Below are positions 12,513 to 23,929 of a stretch of DNA of 64,000 nt, in pieces. Each line of letters begins with the position of its first letter. The first letter of the stretch is position 1. The translations under genes were made by a program, and so were the position numbers. The DNA is taken from positions 310,001 to 374,000 of the forward strand of contig JAGTXX020000005.1 of assembly GCA_019044685.2 (NCBI GenBank), read 5' to 3'. The notes under the pieces were generated by a model. It was not told the origin of the DNA, did not search any database, and was given only the letters and a program-made list of their open reading frames with translations. Source of the stretch: Nannochloris sp. 'desiccata' (Eukaryota; Chlorophyta; Trebouxiophyceae; Chlorellales; Chlorellaceae).

Positions 12513-13421
12513 AACGAGCGATGAGGATGGCGGTGGTGGTGGCGGCAATTGAAATTTTTGTTCCCCTTATTTTTAAATTGACATATATAGTTTGTTACAG
12601 ATACGAGTGCAATTTAATAGCTTTAATAGCTTGAAATACAGAACAAGACAGTATTTGCTAGGAGATATAACACTACAATCCTCTTCCTTTTGATTAGTAT
12701 CGACGTCCTTTCAATCAGGATTTTTGTACATAACAAATTTCCTTTCGGAAAAACACCAATAGCAGCGGCAACGGGGAACATGGAGCGAAAGGAAAGGGAA
12801 AAAAAAAAAGAAATATTCCAGCTAATAGCGCATTGTTTCCAAAGATGGAAAGATTATTTTTCATATTGACAAACAAGAGAAGAGAACGCAGTAGGCCATG
12901 GGGTTTTTTATTTTTAAACGGCCAAAAGGAGCGAGACCAAAGCAATTTGCTTCCAATCAGAAGCGCCTTATTTTTTGCTTCTCTCTCCCTGTTCCAAGAT
13001 ATTAAGAAGACATCAAAATGGGTCAAATGAGGACAAAACAGCCATCTGAAGAGGCCACGAGGAGAAAAAAGAACATGGATTTAAGGAAGAAAATTCGTGC
13101 AGTTCAAGATTTTATTTTTTTAATTTTTTCGAGCGGCAAGGCTTTTTATTTTTCAACTTTTCGAAAATATCATCAAAGGGGTTTTGGGGCACAGCGAAAG
13201 AAATATCCTATGAAATAGCTACACTGCCTTATGGAGTGGAATGGAATTGGAATGGGAGAAATTTAATGAACAAGTGACACATTTCCTATAACCTAGCTTC
13301 TAACTACTAGTCTTAACTACTGCTACTACAACTAGCAATAGTTAAAAGTAAAAAAAATTGGAGACGAAAAAGGAAGAAAGAGAGAAAAGAAAGATTTGTT
13401 TCTTCTTGAGTTTGATTGATT
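12513..13421. other. Convergent intergenic region (3' UTRs)
   Basis: About 900 bp between two stop codons of convergent genes, so it holds two 3' UTRs. It is AT-rich with A and T runs. Open frames of 60-100 codons exist on both strands but read as low-complexity basic or hydrophobic strings with no start context or domain. I see no gene. Confidence 0.5.
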
Positions 13422-15500
13422 TTAATCGCTGTGATCAGCTTGATAGCCACTATTTCCAAATAATCCAAAACTCCACCCTTTTCTAGGGGCAGCGACGGAC
13501 AATTGTGGTGGCTGCAACAAGTTTGCCATCTCAGAGACGCCACCGATCGCGATTCCTTTGTCTTTTTGTTTTCCAGAAGTGAGGTAGATATTAGCCATGC
13601 TAGAAGTCGGCGATGCCCACCTGTCTTCCAATTTAATGACAGATAACGAAGGAATTGATCCGGGAGATCCAGTACCACTAGATACCGTACTACTGGTACT
13701 ACGCTCTGTATCGCTACTTCCCGCAGAGTGGGTCGGTGACGTCGACCTGGCCTGAGCCTCAGGGTCCAAAACAGACACGCTGTTCAGAGAATTTAAGCGT
13801 GGTAAGATTCCAGAAGTACTCTTTGCAGCTAAAGTAGACGCTGTAAGTGGTACATGCTCTTGAGAATGGAGCTGAATTACTGGAATGGTTTGCCGCCTTC
13901 TTATATCCCGAGGGCTCGGGCGTTTTGTTGCTCCTGTTTTGTTAGAGGTTAATCCGGTGGTGATTAAGCCAGTATCTAATCTACCACCTAAGAATCCACC
14001 TACATCGACCATATTAAACCCAAATCCAAAGAACACAGCACCTTGAATAAGCAAATAGCTCGACATGCCCCAATGGCGGCCACTGAAAAGACCGAAAGAG
14101 CCAGCGGTGATTAAAAATAAACCCATAAGCAATTCTCCACCGTAGATTTTGCAAGAGGGGGCTAAAGACGCGTTCGTAGTACCAGGACGTTTATCAGAAG
14201 ACCCTAATTTTGTAGTTACGACCCACTCTTGAGCTCTTTGTAAATCTAAAATCCCAGTGACGACTGCCCAGAGCTTCACCATACCCATGGCATTTTCAAA
14301 AAGCACATAGAGGATGGAATACACCCAGCCACGGGGGGTAAACCACGCTGTAGACATGGTTACAGCCACAGGCAAGTGTACAAGCACCCAGGTAGGAATG
14401 TGAATCTCAGGGGTGAAGATGGCGAGAGGGACGAGGGTGCAGAAAAAGCCAAGTGCTACAAAATGGGTCGCGACTTTTCTGACACCAAAGTACATGAAAG
14501 TAAGCTCAATTTTACGTGGCAGAGGGATAGAAGAAGCCCAAATATCTGCAGCCGCGCGTGTCCAAAGTTGGACAGGGCCGCAGGTCCATCGATGCTGCTG
14601 TTTGCGGAAGGCAAAGAAACTGGCAGGGAGCTCATTCAAACAGGTGACATCTTCCAAGAAAATAGCCTTCCATCCTTTCACGTAGGCTCTTAAACTCAAA
14701 TCCATATCTTCGACAGTCGTTCTAGAGTTCCAGCCACCAGCGGTCTCAATACACTCTCTTCTCCAGACACCAGCAGTACCATTAAAGTTGAAAAAGGAAC
14801 CAGTTGCAGAGTGAGTGAACTGCTCACATCGCATATGATAGTTTAATGAAACTTCCTGGGCTTTCGTGAGGTAAGATTCATCAGGGTTGGTAAACACCCA
14901 CCGGGTTTGAACATAGCCAACTGTGGGGTTTCCTTCCAACCAAGGCACGGTTTTCAATAGGAAATCCGGTTCCGGCTTAAAATCAGCATCAAATACAGCG
15001 ACGTGTTCATACCCACGCTCAGCCAAGACGTCCATGCCTTCTTTCATTGCACCTGCTTTGTAGCCTTGACGATTGGTGCGCCTCATGCAGTCTACATTCA
15101 TTCCACGCTCTCTCCACTCAGCTACCTTTTCATCTACAAGCTCACGAGTGATTTTATCAGTAGAATCATCCAAAACCTGAATGTAGAGTCTGCTTGAAGG
15201 CCATTCCAGCTCACAGCAGCAATCGATAATTGCTTGACACACGGCCCGCTCGTTAAACATAGGTAACTGAACAGCGACTTTTGGGTATTGATGAGGGTCT
15301 TCAGGGAGAGGTTTAAACGTCCATCGACTGTGAGCGGATTTCCCAGTGATTTTGGATCGTGTTGTGATGAGCAAGTATTTCAAAACATTGATTACTCGGT
15401 CCGCTGAGACCAACAGTGACAGCAACACCATTACTTGTATTGCTGCGTGAAGAAAAGTGACGTAGAGGCCATAGTAGGCCCCAAATAGAAGTGCCAACAT
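13422..15500 (-). CDS. GT2 glycan synthase, CSLA/CSLC-like (mannan or glucan backbone)
   Basis: Family-2 processive glycosyltransferase of the cellulose-synthase-like A/C clade, which makes beta-1,4-mannan or glucan backbones in the Golgi. Single exon; the ATG at 15500 follows an in-frame stop, giving 692 residues. One N-terminal membrane segment (about residues 2-40) precedes the catalytic domain. The four GT2 signatures are intact: DDSTD (111-115), DAD (171-173), TVED with the catalytic Asp near 265, and QQHRW (301-305). Several membrane helices follow, from about 330 to 510. A long Ser/Thr-rich cytosolic tail with no recognisable domain ends the protein. Chlorophytes typically carry a single gene ancestral to plant CSLA and CSLC, which fits. 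Product specificity (mannan or glucan) cannot be read from the sequence. Confidence 0.85.
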   Translation of the reverse strand: MLALLFGAYYGLYVTFLHAAIQVMVLLSLLVSADRVINVLKYLLITTRSKITGKSAHSRWTFKPLPEDPHQYPKVAVQLPMFNERAVCQAIIDCCCELEWPSSRLYIQVLDDSTDKITRELVDEKVAEWRERGMNVDCMRRTNRQGYKAGAMKEGMDVLAERGYEHVAVFDADFKPEPDFLLKTVPWLEGNPTVGYVQTRWVFTNPDESYLTKAQEVSLNYHMRCEQFTHSATGSFFNFNGTAGVWRRECIETAGGWNSRTTVEDMDLSLRAYVKGWKAIFLEDVTCLNELPASFFAFRKQQHRWTCGPVQLWTRAAADIWASSIPLPRKIELTFMYFGVRKVATHFVALGFFCTLVPLAIFTPEIHIPTWVLVHLPVAVTMSTAWFTPRGWVYSILYVLFENAMGMVKLWAVVTGILDLQRAQEWVVTTKLGSSDKRPGTTNASLAPSCKIYGGELLMGLFLITAGSFGLFSGRHWGMSSYLLIQGAVFFGFGFNMVDVGGFLGGRLDTGLITTGLTSNKTGATKRPSPRDIRRRQTIPVIQLHSQEHVPLTASTLAAKSTSGILPRLNSLNSVSVLDPEAQARSTSPTHSAGSSDTERSTSSTVSSGTGSPGSIPSLSVIKLEDRWASPTSSMANIYLTSGKQKDKGIAIGGVSEMANLLQPPQLSVAAPRKGWSFGLFGNSGYQADHSD

Positions 15501-16617
15501 GGTCACGATATGAATTTAAAGCAGAGCAATAGCGGTATTGCTCGCCTACTTCAACTTGAAGTCTAGAAAAGAGATGAAAAAATGAATCCGAGTAGGTCTT
15601 GGAGCAGCTGAAACGTAGGGCTGCAACACGTTATAAAATCAACCTCAGGACGGCGGCCAGACTAGCCTTGCTCTGGTCTGAGGGGGGATAAAATATCCTA
15701 GATGTTGATATGTAACATAGGGGATCTAGAGCGAGGTTTTCAAAACGCGATAAAAGGCCGACCTCGGGGAAAGAGCTTTCCTGTCCCACGTTTGGCCTTG
15801 GGAGTGGCAGCAAAGTAAAGCAAGGCTTGCCGGGCTGCAATTAAGGAATTTAGGCAACATTGGAGGTATGTTTTAGCTATAGAGAGAAAAATACAAGGCT
15901 CATGCAGTCTATCAAGGCAAAAAAAGAGCAACTCGGCACAACAATTTTGATTTAGTATTCTTCTTGGCTGCTAATGCATTCCAAGCCTACTTACTCTGTA
16001 GACAGTTTAGTTGAAGCTAAACAAGGTATTATTATGAGCCTCCACAGAGCGAAAACAATTTAGAAATGTAGTGATGGTCGTTGATAACCTTATAGAGCAA
16101 CTAGGGCGAAGTCTGTATAGTGATGTTTTCTTGGCCGACCAGCCTCGTCTTGGATGCGGTCCCTTTTCTCGAAAAGCTGACTCGGACACATCAACGCGTG
16201 GCAAATAGGCCGATACCTATGCAAAATTTCGCTAAATTCCACGTATAATAGCTCTATAAACACGTATGTATTCATAAAGTAGCGCATTGTACTGTCTCAC
16301 CGCTTAGATTCAATACTTTTGATTATTCCTATATTGGACCTCCTGTAACTCGGAAAACCCCGGCTGGCTGCGACGTGACAAGGAAGCGGCTTCAAAATAG
16401 TTGCTATGATGCCATTCTCTAAGCAACATTGCCTTAGACACGCATTTTATTACAATATTATTTATATAGAAGCCCGAGCCTGCCAGCAAAGCCCTTGCTC
16501 ACCGTAAATAAAACCTTCAAAAATTATCTATACTCTTGGAAGCCCGCTCCATTTTTTATTTTTTTTTGTCATTAAATTTGATTTTAAACATATTTTACGA
16601 ATCACTATAGCTCAAGT
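15501..16617. other. Intergenic region, 1.1 kb, no gene seen
   Basis: Promoter side of the glycan synthase and 3' side of OST1. Three overlapping short minus-strand frames (60-70 codons) have no recognisable content. A weak hairpin (CAGAC/GTCTG arms) occurs near 15660-15680. I found no tRNA-like or transposon-like structure. Confidence 0.4.
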
Positions 16618-18107
16618 TTAATTAATTTTCAATTTCCTATTCATATCTTCCCCCTTTCCAGCAGCTGTAAACATAATAATAGCCGAGACAATAATAAGCA
16701 GTCCCCCGCTCAACACCAACGGCTTTAGCAATAGAGCACTCGATGCAAATTTATAGCTAATAGCCAACCCTGCTGCATTTTCCGGCGCTACATTCCTCAT
16801 GTTCAATACCAATACATTCCTTCCCAATATATCAAAGTACGTGTATTGCTTTTCATTCGTCAAATCATAGCCTATAATACTTTCTATTTGAGGGTCATAT
16901 GCGCCTTCTGGTAAAATTACTCGTACTTGCAACTCTTCAACTACAACGTCTTTCACAGAGGGCTTTGCACTGGTTACCAACGCATATCTACCAGTCCTTG
17001 AATCTTTGACTACGGTGTCTGCCAAGGGCAAAGAGTAGCCAAAAATAAATTTAATACTCCAACCTCCAAAAAGCGGGAAGCGAGGAATCAACACAGCTTG
17101 CACTCCTTGCGGTGTAGGTCGCAATCTGGAGGTGGAAATGTTACCTATATCATCACGGAAGTAAATCCAGCGAGCTTTGGGAGGCATTATTGCTGGAAGT
17201 TGAGGGGCAGCTCCGATTGATGCTTCTTCTTTTGTCATCGTAGAAAATCGAGACCACTCTCCAATAATTTTAGCGCCTTTATGAGAAATATCGTACCTTT
17301 CTTCGAAATAAACGTTGCCCCAGTGAGATATAGAGATTTCACGGACAACGGAACCGGCTTCAAGGAAGGGAAACGCGTTTTTATAGTGGACTTCCAAGGG
17401 TGCAGTAGTAAAGGGCGCCACGTTGGAATAAGGGCCTAAAGTGAGGACCTTCTTGGCCACATTTACAGGAGATGGAGCACTATGCGACTCAACGCCGTCA
17501 ATGATGTTGATCTTCGTAGAGTCTTTAATGATCCTGTAAGGAGAGAGGGTGTGGACCTCATCGACATTGTAAACTACTCGTTGATAGTCCCCTTGTTGAA
17601 TCTCAGCAGGCCTAGCATGCAAGACCTTGGTGTAGACTGCTTCAATGACAATTTCTGCTTTATCTCCTGTTGCAAGAGGAGTGGCGAGGGTGAAGTCAGC
17701 ACAGCTGGCAGAAGCGGTGACGGCCGAGGCCGCCCAATCGCCCTTGGGGATGAGCTTGGAAGGGCGTTCTTCCTCGTCCTTGAGCTGTCCTACTTCAATG
17801 GTAGCTGCATGAGGCATTAAAGAAGTTGGCCAGCAGAGATTGATGATCTCTTCTTTACTTCTGCCATCGTTTTTGATGGTAAGCTTGGTGCTGTGGAGTA
17901 CACGCTGGGTTGTGAGATCAATCTGCAAAAGGAGATCAATATATGATCAGATTATTGGCGAAGTCTAGTTGTTGGATTTAGATGCTTCTAAAGTGCTTTT
18001 CTTACCTCGCGATTAGCTTGTTCGATCACTAGAGCATTGGCAGACTCTACTCTTCCCAGCGCTGCTAAAGCACACAGTAACAAAAATGTCCGTAATTTAG
18101 CACCCAT
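16618..18107 (-). CDS. OST1: Ribophorin I / OST1, oligosaccharyltransferase subunit
   Basis: Non-catalytic subunit of the ER oligosaccharyltransferase that N-glycosylates nascent proteins. Exon 1 (18107-18006) encodes 34 residues with a signal peptide (KLRTFLLLCALAALGRVESA). An 83-bp intron follows, then exon 2 (17922-16618); total 468 residues. Ribophorin hallmarks include YNVDEVHTLSPYRIIKDSTK, FEERYDISHKGAKIIGEWSR, an ARWIYFRDDIGNISTSRL block and PRFPLFGGW. One membrane helix near the C-terminus (KPLVLSGGLLIIVSAIIMF) is followed by a short Lys-rich tail. Animal and plant ribophorin I is about 600 residues with a large cytosolic C-terminal domain. This protein stops soon after the helix, like yeast Ost1 (about 476). 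Confidence 0.92.
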
Positions 18108-18475
18108 CAGAGTTATATGCACCCACTTGAGGTCGTAGCAACAATTTAACCAGCGATTGTTTTAATAAAAATCTTCTTTATTATAATTTACTGATCAGGG
18201 CCACACTAGTGCCAGGTCGATCAATAAACCGTGAATAAATTATTTTTTAATATACTTTATCAATGTGATGCCTTGAACAGTGCGCTGCGTATAACTCTGC
18301 CAATACTTTCTACTCGAGGCCACGCCCGCCGTCCCTGCCGCCCTCAGGTTCCAGCTCTTTTGGCTAGGTGAAATTAGGGTTCAAATACTCTCTACAAGAG
18401 GAAAATTACAACAAAGGGATATTATAATCGTAGGGATTGGTCAAAATGGAAAATTAATTTATTAATAAAATAGTA
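18108..18475. other. Intergenic region between OST1 and the large unknown gene
   Basis: OST1 promoter side on the left; 3' UTR territory of no annotated neighbour is obvious because the next gene also lies on the minus strand and ends at 18476. AT-rich, with no gene or repeat seen. Confidence 0.4.
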
Positions 18476-21400
18476 TCACAGCGGCGAGTTCATGTACTCT
18501 TCCTTCATAGTGTCAACTGAAGAGTGTTCATCAACGTGCAAAACCTTGCTCAAAACCCAATACGAACATCCTATACACACACCTAAAGAAAAAATAACTA
18601 GAAAACAAGCAGAAATTCCCATCTTTCCAGAGAAAGTAACGCCCACCATTCTTGGCAAGACACAGAGCGGTAAAAATAAAAGCAAGGTAAAAAGTTCTAG
18701 CACAGTGGTATAACCAAGAGTAAAAATACAACATGCAGAACGCCGGCTCCAGCGGAGGAACGATTCTTGCCGAGATTTGTCCCTGGTATGGGCTGCTGCG
18801 CGTGCTTTGCTGGATAGGCTATACCTCGAGGGTAAGTCTTCTTCTAAAAATGGAGAAGGAGTATATGGCAATGCTGCATACTTCAAATCAGGATTTTTAT
18901 ATGCTAAACAGTCAGAACCACTCCTCTTGTGGTTTCTTTCCACGTCTTCTAAGCGCTGCTTATAATGCCAACTCAAACGTGACCAGCCACATAAATAAGA
19001 TTTCACTTTGGCTCTACCTCCAAGGGCATTTAGCACTTTTCTCACCTCAAAAGCTGTGGAGCTTTCAAACAAGCAACATAACCCTTCTTTTGCATGCTTG
19101 TGCAGACCACGACGAAAGCCTACTATCTGTGCTAGGTACGTTAGTCCGTACCCATAGAGAGCAACAGAAATAAAATAATTCGCTAAGTCAATTTTCTGTT
19201 CAGCAGTCAATCTCGCCAAAACTGATCTATTTCGCAGCAACCGAAGCAAACTTTTAGTGAAGTCCCAATTCCATCCAGATTCAAGAAATGTCAAGGGAGT
19301 AATGAGCTCATAAAAATGGTGGAATCTTGTGCAGAGAAATTCAATACCTCCAATTTCAGCCACCAAGGCAGCGACTGCCGCATCCGGCTGCATATCTGCA
19401 AGCAGCGTACAGAAAGCAAGCTGTTGAAAGTACCCCATCCAAGCCCCGCCGCGGATGAGCCACCCTGCCAACACAACGTTGGTGGCGAGAGACGCATTCC
19501 GGTGCTCTCCTTTCGCTATCCTAGAGACAGCTTTGCCTGCCAAATTCTTTCTTGCAGCAAATTCTTCAACCAACTGTTGAGTTGCAAAGCCACGACCTTT
19601 GGCATCGAGCCACGTCACAGCGCGACCAGAAACATGGCCATAGCAGAAACCAAGAGGAAAATAGCTGGGGTACTCTGCCACCAGGCGGCAGAGCGCATCA
19701 ACCCCAGCAGGCGCAGCATCTGGTTCTTGAACGTAGATACCACCAACGATTTCATACTTTTCACAAATAGCATGATATTTACGCAGGGCTGCGAGGTCTA
19801 AAGGCCATCCAGTGACACCAGCGAGAGCAGTTTCAGCTACAACTTGGCTCATGTGTTCAAAATTTTCTCGCTTAAAGTCAGTTAGAAAACTCGCACCATT
19901 GAAGAGTACGAATTGTCCAGGAGGAACAGCGCCAGAATCACACGTGTTCTCCAAACCAGATAGACCATGAAAAAACAATACAGTATCAGCTACTGGGCCC
20001 ATTTTAAGCTGCTCAGCCTTGAACGAACACACTGCTTTGGTAGAAATTCCAATTCCTTTAAGCGAAGAAACAAATAGTTGAAGATCGTAAGGTGTTGAGT
20101 AAGCGCTTTTGATGTCGAGATACAAGCCACCGGGCTGAGAAAGCATCGCAATAGCAGTTTGGGCAGCAGCTCGAGGGACACCGAGATTAATCGCAGCCTC
20201 GATAACAGGAACTTCTTCTAAAGAAAGACGCAAAACTAAACGAGCGGAAGTCTTGTGACCGGTAGCAGACGCAGCTGGAGGAGATTTTAGAGATTTAGGA
20301 GAGGCAGCACTCTCCTCCACCTCTTCAAGCTCTTCCAGCAACACCATTTCTTCAAGCGTTTCCATCTCCTGCTTTTCTTCAATCATAGGATTAATAGTCA
20401 CACTCACTTCTGATGCGATAGATCCAAGTTCCGTATCTTTACTGTCTTTTTTGACGGCAAGCTTTTTATGAGAACGTTTCTGCATTGACGACGAGGGACG
20501 TGGCCTCATCAAATGCGTCTTTCGAGCTTGTTTGGGCCCTATATCGAGCTCTAAAAGCAATTCTTCCCCCTCTAATAGACCAGGATGCTGCGTAACTATG
20601 TCATTCAGGTTCATTCGAGCCATTCCAAGTAAACAACGTCGAGATAAAAGAGGTTTCGTAGCTATAGTCAGCCCGGCACCAGCGACGTTTGCCACAGTAA
20701 CGAGAGGAGATGGCAAAGTGTCACTCGCAGCATGTATTATCTGAGAAGATGAAACGGTAGCTTCTCCGCTTGCAGTAAATAGCACATCATCGTACAGTAG
20801 ATCCAGTGGCAGAGGCCAGAAAGAAAGTTTTGGATCTGCACCACTGCCACGGTTAACAGAAGCTCTGTTACTACCATCTGCGGCCCAGATGGCAGTTCCA
20901 TCAGGTTTTACAAACGCGTCACCCGTTCTTTGAGGTGTTAACACTACATCTGGGCTATCTATATCCCCAAAAACACTAATTTTCCTCCACTTTTCAGGAT
21001 TTAATCCATCAATTCTTTCTACTTTGGCCACCAGCTTCCAACACGCCCCTTCAGGGCCATGTAACTCTAACGGCGTGTCCTTATCTCCATTAACAGCAAT
21101 ATTAATGGAATTACCAAATTGTGTCAACCATTCAGCAGGAGGAAGCCCTTCCCTGCCCGAAATTTGACTTCTTCCGGCTTGTCGAGCGCAGGCACCAAAA
21201 CCGATGGAGGTAGTAATTGCTTGCGTGACAAGGGCAGTTGCACTACCATGGGCGATACTTGCTCCTGATAACACAGAAGGTCTATTAGGATGCACCCAAA
21301 CATCCCATTCTATAGGTAAAGGCTTGTATCCATATTCGTTTGCGTGCTCCATCAGTTCTCGATAATTCGCCAGTGCTTCTTGTTTTGTAGCAGAACTCAA

Positions 21401-22881
21401 ACGTACATCTAAGCCATCTTCAAGAAGCGGATCCATTAATTGGCGCGTTGGTGCTTGAAGTAATGCTGCCCTTCCTACTTTTTTTGCAGTTTCAACAACT
21501 CTTCGAGACAATTTTCGGCTCAACATTCTATTTCGCAATGACAATTGGCGACTAGTTTGACTCAAAGCGACTTCTCTCGATAAAGAAAGGATAGAGCCAT
21601 TTTCTTTCAGCGATGATGATACAGATGAGATATCGACAACAGGTATGATTTTTCCACTTCGTACTATACCAAATGCACTTAATACGGGACTGTTTTCTAA
21701 GACAGTCATCAGGCGGGACATGGCGGTACTTGGTCGGAGAGCGTGACCTCCGTCCCGTAGTTTGATTAGTCGCAAGGCACTGGATAATACATAGAAATAT
21801 ATTTAAGTTATTAGCAAATTAATATGTGGTAGGCGTCAGCAAAGGATCAATTACTACTATTATTATTAAAAAAAGAATCAGTTATTCAGAGCGTTGATGA
21901 AAAAAGAGAAAATAATAATTATTATTTACTTACTGTTGCACTGCTGACCAGGCATGTGGGTCTACACTTTGAAATATCCCCTTCCACAGATGATCTTCTA
22001 TAATAGAGCAACCTAGACCCATAAATCCTCCATGTGCGTACGAATGTAATTGGTACGGTATAGGGGCAATAGGCAACTCGAGCGCACCACAGCCACTATG
22101 GTAGGAGCCTCTTTGTTCACTCCATTCAGCCAAAGGAGTGACACGTAAACTTAGCCGTAGCCTGAGAAGCTGCGGGTTGATTAGAGAAGCTTCGGAACGG
22201 GATAAACGTCGCTCATTAATTGGATACGGAGGAACAGGAGTAGTACTGGGAGCAGCAGCAGCACCACCACCACCACCACCGTCGATGGCTGCCTCTCTTG
22301 CCTCTCTTTCTGCAGCAGCTAGTGTCCTCGCTTTATTGTTTTCTATCCGTGCTTCATATTCTTTTGCTTCTTCTACTTTTACTTGTTTCTTCTTTCGTTT
22401 ATTCGACACCAATACCAAGACAACTTCACTAAACCCTTGCCGACATTTTTCCACATCACTGTCAGCGGCATATTCTTTCAAATTGATGATAGAAGAGGCT
22501 TTGAACCTACTAGGACTGAGAATATGCACCACAGAGAGATGTTCCTCAACAGATATTTTTAAACTGTTGCTGCCACGGATGATAACGGTTGTCCAGGCGC
22601 CCAGAAATGCGGTACCACGGAGCGACGGCAAAGTGGCAGTAGAGAATTTACAGTGGTCTTCATCATCGGGGGAGGTAACCTGGACATATTTATATAAAGG
22701 AAGTGGTGTCGAATTACTATTTGGGAGGTATTTGGTAAGGTTTATTAGATTGAAGAGGAGTGTTATATTATGCAGCCCACATCGATTTTACCTTTATAGA
22801 AATATTAGGGTCACTCTGCCGTAAGCCGGAGACAGTGTGAAATTTCAAATCCACTGCCCAGCTCCCAGATGCAGGATCCAT
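18476..22881 (-). CDS. Large unrecognised protein, C2-like segments and C-terminal membrane helices
   Basis: Three exons, 22881-22792, 22679-21934 and 21779-18476, with GT-AG introns and phases that join cleanly; 1379 residues. I do not recognise the family. The N-terminus (WAVDLKFHTVSGLRQSDPNI) looks like the first strands of a C2 domain, interrupted by a Lys/Glu-rich coil and an Ala-Gly tract. A second beta-rich block lies around residues 600-700. A Glu-rich linker follows (EEMVLLEELEEVEE). Then comes an alternating strand-helix region: GLYLDIKSAYSTPYDLQ, STKAVCSF, DTVLFFHGLSG, GQFVLFNGASF and FPLGFCYGHVSG. That alternation suggests an alpha/beta barrel, which is inference. Two hydrophobic helices near the end (ELFTLLLFLPLCVL and ISACFLVIFSLGVCIGCSY) should anchor it in a membrane. 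An ER or contact-site protein is possible but unproven. Confidence 0.7.
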
Positions 22882-23874
22882 CAATTTAGCAGCGTTTTGG
22901 GGGGAGTGCAGGAGATGAGCTTCATGTCACGAACGCAATTGAGCTGCGATTTGGTATTTAGGGTTTAGGGTTGGTAAATGAGAGGTAAATTTGTCATAAA
23001 GCGCAAGAATTGCTTTGCTATCGACCTGATACCTCACAGTTGTGCTCAATTTCTACAGGTTTAAGGGCATCGTCGTGGGAAACTGCACTGATAAGGAGGC
23101 AAAATTTAAGATAATCCCTCGGAGTTGATCTTTAAAATCTTGTTATTAAAAATTATTCTGACGTATCAGGATTGTACCCAAACCCAGCTACGTATATGAG
23201 CAGAATAATAGTGGTAGTTACTTTATTAATATACGTTGCTCTGCAAAATTGTCGTCAGTTATTGCATATTCCCAGACTCACCTCAGCAACAGCGTCACCT
23301 CCCTTGTGAGAACAAACTTTCTCATTCAGAAAGCATAACAGTGTCATTATTTCTTGTTCTATTATAACAATGCACGAGCTTTTGAACAATGGGAATCGCG
23401 CAGTTTTTGTGGGCTCAGATGCTGGCACTCGTATTTGTATAGAGGCTAGACGTCCAGAGCAGCGCTGTGGCGGTAATGGTTTAAGACGCTTTGCCTGTGG
23501 CTTTAAACACAAATCTTCAAGTTTGGCATGGGTACGAGGTGTTACAATATTAATTTTGAACTCAGTAATCGCAGAACTAATGTAAAAACTTGTGTCAAAA
23601 TGTCCGTTTTACTATTACGCCTTCCCATTTTTTTTGCCGTTATACAGGAGTTGCGTTTGGCGTGCAAAGTGGTAGAGAAGCACGTTAAGAGGGTAACAGA
23701 CCGCTATCACTATCAAAAGATGTAAAAAATACTTATTTTAAGAGAACACTGTAATTGTTGATGTGATGGGCAGTAGAAAGACTAAAAATTTCAAAAAGTT
23801 CTTTTATTTCAAACGCTTTGTAAGGCACGCAGTTCAGAGGCGATACTATTGAAATCAGGTCTCGTTCTTTTATT
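22882..23874. other. Intergenic region with ambiguous open frames
   Basis: Promoter side of the 1379-residue gene and 3' side of the receptor kinase. Overlapping frames are open on both strands at 23270-23590. On the minus strand a run of about 100 codons (through PRTHAKLEDLCLKPQAKRLK) ends at a strong donor, GAG|gtgagt near 23282. On the plus strand a frame from 23370 encodes MHELLNNGNRAVFVGSDAG. I could not extend either into a multi-exon gene with a domain, so I annotate none. Confidence 0.35.
22957..22972. promoter_or_regulatory. Telomere-like TTTAGGG repeat (telo-box) upstream of the 1379-residue gene
   Basis: Two exact tandem TTTAGGG units at 22957-22970 followed by TTGG. Read on the coding strand of the downstream gene this is CCCTAAACCCTAAA, the plant telo-box, 76 bp before its ATG. 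In land plants telo-boxes occur near starts of growth-related genes. With only two units it is not a chromosome end. Confidence 0.45.
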
Positions 23875-23929
23875 TCAAACGCTTTGTAAGGCACGCAGTT
23901 CAGAGGCGATACTATTGAAATCAGGTCTC
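23798..23929. repeat. Perfect 66-bp tandem duplication at the 3' end of the receptor kinase
   Basis: Bases 23798-23863 and 23864-23929 are identical. The right-hand copy contains the last 17 codons and the stop of the receptor kinase, plus 11 bases after it. The left-hand copy therefore lies wholly in the 3' UTR. Because the stop is inside the unit, the protein is unchanged. Perfect identity suggests a recent event. Confidence 0.9.

Noticed and set aside
12715..13218. Several 60-100 codon frames in the convergent gap
   Set aside because: Low-complexity basic or hydrophobic products from AT-rich DNA on both strands, with no splice or domain support.
15501..16617. tRNA or other structured RNA in the 1.1-kb gap
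   Set aside because: I looked for T-loop and anticodon-arm patterns and found none that fold convincingly; only a weak 5-bp hairpin.
22957..22972. Chromosome end or telomere fusion
   Set aside because: Only two repeat units, surrounded by ordinary sequence close to a gene start.
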